Shown here piece by piece: positions 25,574 through 33,500 of a stretch of 43,025 bases of DNA. Made by a program: the position numbers and the translations under genes. Under the pieces are notes generated by a model that was not told where the DNA came from, ran no database searches, and saw only the letters and a list, made by a program, of their open reading frames with translations. The DNA is taken from positions 1 through 43,025 of the forward strand of contig JAFWZG010000024.1 of assembly GCA_017517385.1 (NCBI GenBank). Direction: 5' to 3'. How positions within the stretch are numbered: the stretch's first letter is position 1; every line of letters begins with the position of its first letter. The stretch is from Akkermansia sp. (GTDB lineage: Bacteria; Verrucomicrobiota; Verrucomicrobiia; Verrucomicrobiales; Akkermansiaceae).

Positions 25574-26758
25574 ATGGCCAAAGAATCATTCCAGCGCACC
25601 AAGCCCCACGTGAACGTGGGTACGATCGGTCACGTTGACCATGGCAAGACTTCCCTTACTGCTGCAATTACCAAGGTTCTTGCAGAGCAGGGTAAGGCTG
25701 AGTTCAAAGCTTACGATCAGATTGACGGCGCTCCCGAGGAACGCGAGCGTGGTATTACCATTTCTACCGCTCACGTGGAGTACGAGACCGATAACCGCCA
25801 CTATGCACACGTGGACTGCCCCGGTCACGCTGACTATGTGAAGAACATGATCACCGGTGCAGCCCAGATGGACGGCGCTATCCTCGTGGTTTCCGCTGCT
25901 GACGGCCCCATGCCGCAGACTCGTGAGCACATCCTGCTTGCTCGTCAGGTGGGTGTTCCTTACATTGTTGTGTTCATGAACAAGATGGATCTTGCTGATC
26001 CCGAGCTCGCTGAGCTTGTGGAGATGGAGATCCGTGAGCTTCTTTCTTCCTACGAGTTCCCCGGCGACGATCTGCCCATCATCATGGGTTCCGCTGTGAA
26101 GGCCCTCGAGGGTGATCCTGAGTACACCAGCAAGATTCTTGACCTCATGAATGCTGTGGATGAGTACATCCCCACTCCTGAGCGTCCCACTGAGAAGCCC
26201 TTCCTGATGCCCGTGGAGGACGTGTTCTCCATCTCCGGCCGTGGTACTGTGGCTACCGGTCGTATCGAGCGTGGTATCATCAACAAGATGGAGGAAGTTG
26301 AAATCGTGGGTATCAAGCCCACCGTGAAGACCTCCGTGACCGACATCGAAATGTTCCGCAAGCTTCTCGACAAGGGTGAGGCTGGTGATAACGTGGGCGT
26401 GCTGCTCCGCGGTATTAAGAAGGAAGATATCGTTCGTGGTCAGGTGATTGCCAAGCCCGGTTCCGTGACTCCTCACACCAACTTCGAGGCAGCTGTTTAC
26501 GTGCTGACCAAGGAGGAAGGTGGCCGTCACACTCCCTTCTTCAACAACTATCGTCCCCAGTTCTACTTCCGTACGACGGACGTGACCGGTACCGTAACTC
26601 TTCCCGAGGGTACTGAAATGGTGATGCCCGGTGACAATGTCACCATCGGTGTAGAGCTCATCACTCCCGTAGCTATGGAGGAAGGTATGCGCTTCGCTAT
26701 CCGTGAGGGTGGTCGCACCGTTGGCGCCGGTAAGGTTGCCAAGATCAAGGAGGCCTAA
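25574..26758 (+). CDS. tuf: elongation factor Tu
   Basis: A 394-residue GTPase that delivers aminoacyl-tRNA to the ribosome. G1 GHVDHGKT at 19-26, G2 region RGITI at 59-63, G3 DCPGH at 81-85 and G4 NKMD at 136-139; G5 reads SAVKAL in place of the usual SALKAL. Domains 2 and 3 are intact, ending [10 protein letters not shown]. Full length. The ATG is preceded by ATCTTTATTTACAATT, with no Shine-Dalgarno despite presumably very high expression. It is co-transcribed with the upstream tRNA-Thr, an ancient tRNA-tuf arrangement also seen in E. coli (thrT-tufB). Confidence 0.98.
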   Translation: MAKESFQRTKPHVNVGTIGHVDHGKTSLTAAITKVLAEQGKAEFKAYDQIDGAPEERERGITISTAHVEYETDNRHYAHVDCPGHADYVKNMITGAAQMDGAILVVSAADGPMPQTREHILLARQVGVPYIVVFMNKMDLADPELAELVEMEIRELLSSYEFPGDDLPIIMGSAVKALEGDPEYTSKILDLMNAVDEYIPTPERPTEKPFLMPVEDVFSISGRGTVATGRIERGIINKMEEVEIVGIKPTVKTSVTDIEMFRKLLDKGEAGDNVGVLLRGIKKEDIVRGQVIAKPGSVTPHTNFEAAVYVLTKEEGGRHTPFFNNYRPQFYFRTTDVTGTVTLPEGTEMVMPGDNVTIGVELITPVAMEEGMRFAIREGGRTVGAGKVAKIKEA

Positions 26759-26785
26759 ACAGCCCCGCTGAAAAACTTAACCATT

Positions 26786-26861
26786 GGGGGTTGGTGCTAA
26801 GTCACTAACTCCCGGCCGAAAGAAAGGGCGGTTGCCCACCCAAGTGTGGGTAACCCCTTTT
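26786..26861 (+). terminator. two tandem hairpins after tuf (partial terminator or processing site)
   Basis: Hairpin 1: GGGGGTTGGTG (26786-26796) with CACTAACTCCC (26803-26813), 11 bp including two G-T pairs. Hairpin 2: 26823-26839 with 26846-26861, with interruptions, built of AAAGG/CCTTT, GGTT/AACC and CCCAC/GTGGG, ending in CCCCTTTT. They probably lower read-through from tuf into tRNA-Trp-secE-nusG, or guide tRNA processing. Confidence 0.6.
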
Positions 26862-26892
26862 CCCGGAAGGCCGAAAAACAGAGCAAGGTAAA

Positions 26893-26965
26893 AGGGTATT
26901 AGCTCAATTGGTAGAGCAGCGGTCTCCAAAACCGCGTGTTGGGAGTTCGAGTCTCTCATACCCTG
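26893..26965 (+). tRNA. tRNA-Trp (anticodon CCA)
   Basis: A 73-base cloverleaf: acceptor AGGGTAT/ATACCCT, D arm GCTCAATTGGTAGAGC, anticodon stem GCGGT/ACCGC with loop CTCCAAA, and T arm GGGAG-TTCGAGT-CTCTC. Discriminator G; CCA is not encoded. It lies between tuf and secE, as in many bacteria. Confidence 0.97.
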
Positions 26966-27020
26966 CTGACCTTCCTCTTTTTTTTTCTCAATTTTTAAGC
27001 ATAACTCACAAAAACCGACG

Positions 27021-27248
27021 ATGTTCCGCAAGATTTCCCAGTATATATCCAACGTGAAAGGGGAGCTGAAGAAGTGCTCCTGGCCGTGGGAGAGTGACCC
27101 CAAGGTAAAAGGTTTTAAAAAGTTTCGTGAGTTGTCCGGTTCAACCATCATGGTGCTCATTGCCATGGTGCTTCTTGGCGCATATGTTGCCTTCTTTGAT
27201 TATGTGATGGCCAGCGTGACCAACTGGCTGATTATGGCTCTTTCCTGA
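27021..27248 (+). CDS. secE: preprotein translocase subunit SecE
   Basis: A 75-residue, single-membrane-helix subunit that clamps SecY in the protein-export channel. The amphipathic region ISNVKGELKKCSWP (residues 9-22) carries the conserved Lys-Trp-Pro motif, followed by the helix STIMVLIAMVLLGAYVAFFD (about 41-60) and VTNWLI. This is the short one-helix form typical outside Proteobacteria. It precedes nusG, as in nearly all bacteria. An ACCGACG run sits before the ATG; there is no Shine-Dalgarno. Confidence 0.93.
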   Translation: MFRKISQYISNVKGELKKCSWPWESDPKVKGFKKFRELSGSTIMVLIAMVLLGAYVAFFDYVMASVTNWLIMALS

Positions 27249-27302
27249 TAGAGCGTGCAGTTGATAAGCTGAATACTGTATTCACCACTTAGATTTTCCA
27301 AT

Positions 27303-27950
27303 ATGTCTCGCCCGTACGATAGAAAGAACGGCTCTGCAGCACGTGTTGTCCCCGCTGCAAAAGACCAGTGGTATGTTCTGCATGTACTCTCCAACAAGGA
27401 ACGCCGTGCAGTAGAAAACCTTAAGCGCCTCTTTAAGGAGGATGAAGAAATGGGTGCTCTCGTTCAGAGTGAGCCCCTCGTGCCCACCGAAAAGGTGGAG
27501 GAAGTTCGTAATGGTAAGAAATACGTTCAGGATCGGAAGTTGTACCCTGGCTATGTATACCTGAACTTCGCGCTGCGCCGCCCGGATGGCAGCCTCAACA
27601 ATGATGCTTGGTATAAGATTCAGGCTGTTGATGGCGTCATCAGTTTTGCTTGCGGTCGCAATAAGGAACCCCTTCCCATGTCCCAGAAGGACGTGAACGA
27701 CCTCATGAAGGAAATTGAGCGTCGTAGCGAAGGCGCCCGCCAGAAGATTGTCTTCAATGTGAAGGATGAAGTGGTGGTGCTCGAAGGTGCGTTCCAGGGT
27801 GAGCACGGTATCGTGGAGGAAGTGGATGCTGAGCACGGCAAGTTGCGCGTAGGCGTGACGATGTTCGGCCGCTCCAACCCGTTGGATTTGGATTACACCC
27901 AGGTACAGCTTGTGCCTGAAGAAGAGCGCGGTAAGGCTGACGCTCGCTAA
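27303..27950 (+). CDS. nusG: transcription termination/antitermination factor NusG
   Basis: A 215-residue protein. After an 18-residue extension (MSRPYDRKNGSAARV...) the NGN domain starts WYVLHVLSNKERRAVENL and continues through YPGYVYLNF and AWYKIQAVDGVISFACG. The C-terminal KOW domain is VKDEVVVLEGAFQGEHGIVE, then FGRSNPLDLDYTQVQLV. It binds the RNA polymerase clamp and links it to Rho or the ribosome (S10). All landmarks are normal. The C-terminal tail EEERGKADAR is slightly longer than in E. coli. Confidence 0.96.
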   Translation: MSRPYDRKNGSAARVVPAAKDQWYVLHVLSNKERRAVENLKRLFKEDEEMGALVQSEPLVPTEKVEEVRNGKKYVQDRKLYPGYVYLNFALRRPDGSLNNDAWYKIQAVDGVISFACGRNKEPLPMSQKDVNDLMKEIERRSEGARQKIVFNVKDEVVVLEGAFQGEHGIVEEVDAEHGKLRVGVTMFGRSNPLDLDYTQVQLVPEEERGKADAR

Positions 27951-27965
27951 CTGAAAATCTTCTCG

Positions 27966-28000
27966 CTGTAGCAGCTGTGCGTGGAGCACAGCTGCTACAG
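27966..28000 (+). other. perfect 15-bp hairpin between nusG and rplK
   Basis: CTGTAGCAGCTGTGC (27966-27980) pairs perfectly with GCACAGCTGCTACAG (27986-28000) around a GTGGA loop. No U tract follows (TAACCC). It ends 21 bases before the rplK ATG, so it may be an RNase III-like processing site or a regulatory leader for L11-L1; in E. coli, L1 represses this operon at the rplK leader. Confidence 0.8.
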
Positions 28001-28021
28001 TAACCCAAAACAAACACAACC

Positions 28022-28447
28022 ATGGCAAAAGAAGTAGTAAAAACAATCAAACTGCAGATTCCTGCTGGTGCCGCGAATCCTTCGCCGCCCGTTGGTCCTG
28101 CACTTGGTCAGGCCGGTGTTAACATCATGGGCTTCTGCAAAGAGTTCAACGCAAGAACTCAGAAGCAGGCCGGCGATGTTCTCCCCGTCGTGATTACCGT
28201 TTACAAGGATAAGTCCTTCGACTTCATCACCAAGCAGCCCCCGGCAGCCAACCTTATTAAGAAGGCCGCTGGTATTAAGTCCGGCTCCGGCGAGCCGAAC
28301 AAGAAGAAGGTTGCCAAGCTCTCCAAGGAGAAGCTGATGGAGATCGTTAACACCAAGATGCCCGACCTCAACACAACCGACCCTGAAGCCGCTGCCCGCA
28401 TTATTGCCGGTCAGGCTCGTCAGATGGGTGTGGAGGTTGAGATGTAA
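28022..28447 (+). CDS. rplK: 50S ribosomal protein L11
   Basis: A 141-residue component of the GTPase-associated centre, binding 23S rRNA with L10. Typical sequence: [20 protein letters not shown] (the thiostrepton-region proline-rich loop), [13 protein letters not shown] and C-terminal [16 protein letters not shown]. Length is standard. The leader is A/C-rich (CAAACACAACC) with no Shine-Dalgarno. Confidence 0.97.
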   Translation: MAKEVVKTIKLQIPAGAANPSPPVGPALGQAGVNIMGFCKEFNARTQKQAGDVLPVVITVYKDKSFDFITKQPPAANLIKKAAGIKSGSGEPNKKKVAKLSKEKLMEIVNTKMPDLNTTDPEAAARIIAGQARQMGVEVEM

Positions 28448-28497
28448 CCCCTTCTGCAGGAGGGAAAATTATTAACCCGAACGTACTGCTAAATAAT

Positions 28498-29199
28498 ATG
28501 TCCAAGAAACGCTCAAAGCGCTATAATGAGGCAGCCAAGCTGGTGGATTCCACTAAGGCTTATGCTGTCGATGAAGCCGTTGCGGTCATGAAGAGCTTCC
28601 CCGCTCCCAAGTTTGACCCCACGGTCACGGTGTCTTTCCGCCTTACGGTGGATCCCCGTAAGTCCGACCAGATGGTGCGTGGCTCCGTATCACTGCCCCA
28701 CGGTACTGGTAAGAATGTTCGTGTAATCGTCTTCGCTCAGGGTGAGGCTGCTGCCGCTGCCCTCGAAGCCGGTGCAGAGAAGGTAGGCCTTGAGGATCTC
28801 ATTAAGGAGATTCAGGGTGGTTACCTTGATTTCGACAGCGCAATCGCCACCCCGGACGCCATGGCCCAGGTGCGTAAGATTGCTCGTGTGCTCGGCCCGC
28901 GTGGTCTGATGCCCAACCCCAAGACCGGCACTGTGACGGATGACACCGCCAAGGCTGTTCGCGAGGTGAAGGCCGGCCGTGTGGACTTCAAGGTGGACAA
29001 GAATGCTAACATCTCCGCTGCTGTAGGCAAGCTCTCCTTCGATAACGAGAAGCTCGTGGAGAACGCCCGCGCTTTCATCTCCGCTGTGGTGAAGGCTCGC
29101 CCCTCCGGCGCAAAGGGTGCCTATATCTCCGGTGCTACCATGTCCAGCTCCATGAACCCGGGTCTCACCCTCAGTCAGGTTGAGTTCTCCAAGCTGTAA
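28498..29199 (+). CDS. rplA: 50S ribosomal protein L1
   Basis: A 233-residue L1-stalk protein that binds 23S rRNA helix 76-78 and assists E-site tRNA release. Seen: [48 protein letters not shown] (the hallmark L1 motif) and [17 protein letters not shown]. It is normally also the translational repressor of rplK-rplA. It lies 50 bases after rplK. A small hairpin (28449-28464) sits in that gap. Confidence 0.97.
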   Translation: MSKKRSKRYNEAAKLVDSTKAYAVDEAVAVMKSFPAPKFDPTVTVSFRLTVDPRKSDQMVRGSVSLPHGTGKNVRVIVFAQGEAAAAALEAGAEKVGLEDLIKEIQGGYLDFDSAIATPDAMAQVRKIARVLGPRGLMPNPKTGTVTDDTAKAVREVKAGRVDFKVDKNANISAAVGKLSFDNEKLVENARAFISAVVKARPSGAKGAYISGATMSSSMNPGLTLSQVEFSKL

Positions 29200-29220
29200 C
29201 ACTGAAACACAGATACGAAC

Positions 29221-29751
29221 ATGAGTACTGAAAAGAAAGTGAACGCTGATAAGACCATCATCATCGATGACCTGAAGGCTAAGGTGAATGCCTCTCCTTT
29301 CCTTCTCGTTATCGATTACACGGGTGTGACCGTTCCTGAGTTCACCACGCTTCGTGCCGCTCTGGCCGCTGCTGGTGCCTCCTGCGTGGTCGCTAAGAAC
29401 ACCTTCATGGCCAAGGCTGTTAAGGAGGCCGGTCTGCCCGACATCACCGCTGCCCTTAAGGGCCAGACGGCTTATGTCATGGGTGAGAGCGACGTCTGCG
29501 CCGCCGCTAAGGCTATCAATACCTTTGCTAAGACCAGCAAGAAGGCCGCTTACAAGGCTGGTATTCTTGACGGTGCTGAGCTTACCCCTGAGAAAATCAA
29601 GGCTCTCGGTGATCTGCCCAGCCGCGAAGTTCTGCTTGCCACCCTTCTTGGTACCATCAATGGTGCCGGTTCCGCCCTCGCACGTGTCATTCAGGCATAC
29701 GTCGACAAGGAAAATGGTGGTGCAGAGCAGGAAAATGCGTCTGCAGAGTAA
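29221..29751 (+). CDS. rplJ: 50S ribosomal protein L10
   Basis: A 176-residue base of the L12 stalk. N-terminal RNA-binding domain (FLLVIDYTGVTVPEFTTLRA, then GASCVVAKNTFMAKA) and C-terminal helix that recruits L12 dimers (REVLLATLLGTINGAGSALA). Only 21 bases separate it from rplA, which leaves no room for the L10 leader that controls rplJ in E. coli and Bacillus; a structured RNA is instead found downstream, before rplL. Confidence 0.96.
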   Translation: MSTEKKVNADKTIIIDDLKAKVNASPFLLVIDYTGVTVPEFTTLRAALAAAGASCVVAKNTFMAKAVKEAGLPDITAALKGQTAYVMGESDVCAAAKAINTFAKTSKKAAYKAGILDGAELTPEKIKALGDLPSREVLLATLLGTINGAGSALARVIQAYVDKENGGAEQENASAE

Positions 29752-29769
29752 AAAAAGACTTGACCAGAG

Positions 29770-29881
29770 GGCGGCGGTGTGGTACACCCTCTCCGCCGCC
29801 TGAAAAAATTAGGTTCTCTGTCGGCTCTACGGCCGGTAAGAACTTAAATGGACGAGGAGCCCTCGTCCGCGACTTAGAACC
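29770..29881 (+). ncRNA. structured, switch-like RNA element between rplJ and rplL
   Basis: Three parts. (a) GC hairpin: GGCGGCGG (29770-29777) with CCGCCGCC (29793-29800). (b) A closed domain: GGTTCT (29812-29817) pairs with AGAACC (29876-29881) and encloses two hairpins, 29820-29825 with 29832-29837 and the perfect GGACGAGG (29850-29857) with CCTCGTCC (29861-29868). (c) An alternative: GTTCT (29813-29817) can instead pair with AGAAC (29839-29843), extending the first inner hairpin and opening the domain. The two states exclude each other. Likely a cis-regulatory leader of rplL, perhaps bound by the L10-L12 complex. The structure is read from the sequence; the role is inferred. Confidence 0.6.
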
Positions 29882-29904
29882 AATTAAAACATATAGATAC
29901 TACA

Positions 29905-30276
29905 ATGGCTGATCTCAATACAATCGCTGAGGAACTTGGCAAGCTGACCATCCTGGAGGCTGCTGAACTTGTAAAGATGCTCGAAGAGAAGTGGGGCGTT
30001 TCCGCCGCTGCTCCCGTGGCTGCTGCTGGCCCCGTTGCCGCTGCTGAGCCCGTGGAAGAGAAGACTGACTTCGACGTAGAACTGACCGACGCCGGTGGCA
30101 ACAAGATTGCCGTCATTAAGGCTGTTCGTACCGTTAAGACCGGTCTTGGTCTCGCTGATGCTAAGAAGCTCGTTGAGAGCGCTCCCGCCGTCATCCTCGA
30201 GGGTGCCTCTAAGGAGGACGCCGAGAAGGCTAAGGCCGAGCTCGAGAAGGCTGGCGCCAAGGTCACTATCAAGTAA
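29905..30276 (+). CDS. rplL: 50S ribosomal protein L7/L12
   Basis: A 123-residue stalk protein present in several copies per ribosome, recruiting GTPase factors. N-terminal dimer domain ([20 protein letters not shown]), flexible Ala/Pro/Val hinge at about 35-55, and C-terminal domain with [20 protein letters not shown] and [20 protein letters not shown]. Separated from rplJ by 153 bases, far more than the usual few dozen, which gives space for the RNA element upstream. The leader just before the ATG is A/T-rich (ATATAGATACTACA). Confidence 0.97.
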   Translation: MADLNTIAEELGKLTILEAAELVKMLEEKWGVSAAAPVAAAGPVAAAEPVEEKTDFDVELTDAGGNKIAVIKAVRTVKTGLGLADAKKLVESAPAVILEGASKEDAEKAKAELEKAGAKVTIK

Positions 30277-30569
30277 CCTTTTTAAATCTGCGACCGCAGG
30301 GGGGGATTGTAGTCCTCCCCTGCATTCGCGTCAAGTCATGCTGGGGGAATATTGGCTTCTGTTCCCTAATGCTTAAGAATTAGTAACTTATATGACGTAA
30401 AAAGTTACTGAAGCCATGATAGAAAACAGGCTGTAGGACCGACCCGGGAAGGTGACAACATCGCGAGCGCGAGCGTGTGCGCGTGTGCGCGCCAGTCCGG
30501 GTCGGTTTTACCAGACGTAAACCGATCCGCACCCGGACATGGGTGCAAAACATCATCTCAGCCAACTCC
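30277..30569 (+). promoter_or_regulatory. 293-base rplL-rpoB intergenic region with three hairpins and a GY-repeat tract
   Basis: Hairpin A: 30296-30306 with 30313-30323 (11 bp, one G-T). Hairpin B: AGTAACTT (30382-30389) with AAGTTACT (30402-30409). Hairpin C: ACCGACCCGG (30438-30447) with CCGGGTCGGT (30497-30506), followed by TTTT, resembling a weak intrinsic terminator. Its 49-base loop contains an alternating G-pyrimidine tract (about 30475-30492). In E. coli the rplL-rpoB gap of similar size holds an attenuator and an RNase III site that lower rpoB relative to rplL; this region probably does the same. No consensus promoter was found in it. Confidence 0.55.
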
Positions 30570-33500
30570 ATGTCAAAGCCCAAGCAAGAGCGAATCAGTT
30601 TCGGCAAGATCAAAGAGGTTATCGAACCACCGAACCTCATCGAGATCCAGACAAAATCCTACGAGGAATTCCTGCAACGTTTCAGTGAGCCTGATAAGCG
30701 GCTCAGGATGGGCCTGCAGGCTGTACTTTCCGAGCATTTCCCGATCGAAAGCTACGACGGTCAAATCCGTCTGGAGTACGACTCCTACGAAATTTCTCCG
30801 CCCAAGACTTCGGACTTTTCGGCCATCCGCTCCGGTGATACTTACAGCGCCTCTCTGTATGTTAAGTTCCGCCTGAAGGTGGGTGACTACACAGCTGATG
30901 AGAACGTGTACATGGGCGAGATTCCCATGATTACGGATCGCGGCACCTTTGTTATTAACGGTGCTGAGCGTGTGATTGTGGCTCAGCTGCACCGCTCTCC
31001 CGGTATCTGCTTTGAGAAGACCCGCCATGCCAATGGTAAGGATATTTTCTCCTTCCGCATTATTCCGGACCGCGGTTCTTGGCTGGAAGTGCAGTTTGAC
31101 ACGAGCGATCTGATGTATGTGTTTCTGGATCGTCGCCGTCGCCGTCGCAAGTTCCTTGCCACCACGTTCCTCCGTTACCTCGGTTATGAGAGTGATCGTT
31201 CCATTGTGGAGCAGTTCTACACGATTCAGAACCTGAAGCTGGCTGATGTCACTGGTGAAGAACTCGAGTATCTCATTCCCTTCGAGGATGTGAAGCATGG
31301 TGATGATGCCTCCGGCCGTCGCTCTGCTATCATTGCAAAGGCCTATGAGCCCCTTAGTCTTGCTACCATCAAGAAGATGCTTGAGCTGGGTATTAAGGAG
31401 ATTGAGGTAATTGACCAGCGTGAGGAAGAGACTCTCGTGAAGACTCTGAAGAAGGATCTTGCTCATGACCGTGAGAGCGCCCTTAAGGAGATTTTCCGCA
31501 AGTTCCGCCCCGGTGACCCGCCCGCTGTTCAGCAGGCTGCCACCGCACTGGATCGCCTCTTCAAGGAAGAGAAGAAGTATGACCTCACTCGCGTGGGCCG
31601 TTACAAGATTAACCAGAAGCTGGGTCTTGACGTTCCTGAGGATATTCGCCTCATTCAGCCTATCGACTTCCTTTCCGCTATTAAGTACCTGCTTCGCCTG
31701 AAGAATGGTGAAGGGCAGGTGGATGATATTGACCACCTTGGCAACCGCCGCGTGCGTGCTGTGGGTGAACTTATCGCTAACCAGTGCCGCGTGGGCCTTG
31801 CCCGCACGGAGCGCCTTGTGAAGGAGCGCATGACCCTGTGCGATACCACTCGTACCGATATCACTCCCAGTAAGCTCATCAATCCCAAGGCTCTGAGCGC
31901 CGTGGTGCGTGACTTCTTCGGCCGCAGCCAGCTTTCTCAGTTCATGGATCAGATTAACCCCTTGGCTGAGCTGACTCACAAGCGCCGTCTTTCCGCTCTT
32001 GGTCCGGGTGGTCTGAACCGCGATCGCGCCGGTTTCGAGGTGCGAGACGTTCATCCCTCCCACTATGGCCGAATCTGCCCCATTGAGACGCCTGAAGGTC
32101 CGAACATTGGTCTTATTAACTCTCTGTGCACATACGCTCGCATCGACGAGTACGGCTTTATCGAGACACCCTTCCGCCGCGTGAAGAAGGTGGAGAAGAA
32201 GGATGCTGCCGGTAACGTAATTGACACTGAGGTGATCGTAACCAATGAGGTGGAGTACCTCACTGCCAACAAGGAGGAATATCACCTCATTGCTCAGGCT
32301 AATAACCCGCTTGATAACGATAATGGTAGCGGCCACTTCATCCGCAACCGTGTCACCGCTCGTGAGCATGGTGAGTTCATCGAGGTGGATCCCCGCCGCG
32401 TGGAGTACATGGACGTATCTCCCAAGCAGATTATCTCCATCGCTGCCGGTCTTATTCCCTTCCTTGAGCATGACGACGCTAACCGTGCACTCATGGGTGC
32501 AAACATGCAGCGCCAGGGCGTGCCGCTTATGGTGAATCAGGCCCCGCTCGTGGGTACTGGTATTGAGGCTAAGTGTGCACGCGATAGTTGCGCTGTGGTA
32601 GTGGCTCAGGCTCCCGGTATTGTGGCTTCTGCTACGGCTGAGTACATCGTGACCACTCATGACGGCCAGCTTCCCGTGGCTCCTCAGCGCTGGCTGAGCG
32701 ATCCTGAGAGCGTTCGTACGGATGCCGAGAAGGGTATCTACGTATACCAGCTGCGCAAGTTCATGCGTTCTAATGCTTCCACTTGCATCAACCAGAAGCC
32801 CATTGTTTCTCGCGGTGATGTGGTGAATGCCGGTGATGTGCTGGCTGATGGTCCCTGTACGGATGGTGGTGAGCTTGCTCTCGGCCGCAACGTGCTGGTG
32901 GCTTACATGTCCTGGTACGGTTACAACTTCGAAGACGCCATCATCATCTCCGAGCGTCTGGTACAGGAGGATGCATATACCTCCATCCACATCGAGGAGT
33001 TTGAGGAAAAGGCTCGCGATACCAAGCTTGGCCCGGAAGAAATCACTCGTGATATCCCCAACGTGGGTGACGAGGCTCTGAAGAACCTCGGTAGCGATGG
33101 CGTTATCCGCATCGGTGCTGAAGTGAAGCCCGGTGATATCCTTGTGGGTAAGATTACTCCTAAGAGCGAGACAGATCTTGCTCCGGAAGAGCGCTTGCTG
33201 CGCGCCATCTTCGGTGAGAAGGCTGCTGACGTGAAGGATACTTCCCTGCGCGTTCCTCCGGGCACCGTGGGTACTGTGATGGATGTTCGCATCGTGCGCT
33301 CCAGCGCTCCCGGCACTCCCCCTGTAGACATGGAGAAGGAGAGCCAGAAGCAGCGTAAGAAGGTTGATGCCGAGTACGACCGTGATAAGGATGCCCTCAT
33401 TGAGCAGCTCACCAGTAAGCTCTCTGACCGCCTGCTGGGCGAGAAGATTCCGCTTGAGGTGACCCGTGTTGGCACGAATGAAATCGTTATCCCCGCGAAC

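Noticed and set aside
27966..28000. Rho-independent terminator between nusG and rplK
   Set aside because: The stem is perfect but no T run follows, and terminating there would uncouple ribosomal genes with no alternative promoter visible.
29812..29881. A possible tRNA or tRNA-like structure (70 bases, closing stem GGTTCT/AGAACC)
   Set aside because: There is no T-loop GTTC motif, no D-loop GG pair in the right place and no plausible anticodon arm; better read as a leader RNA.
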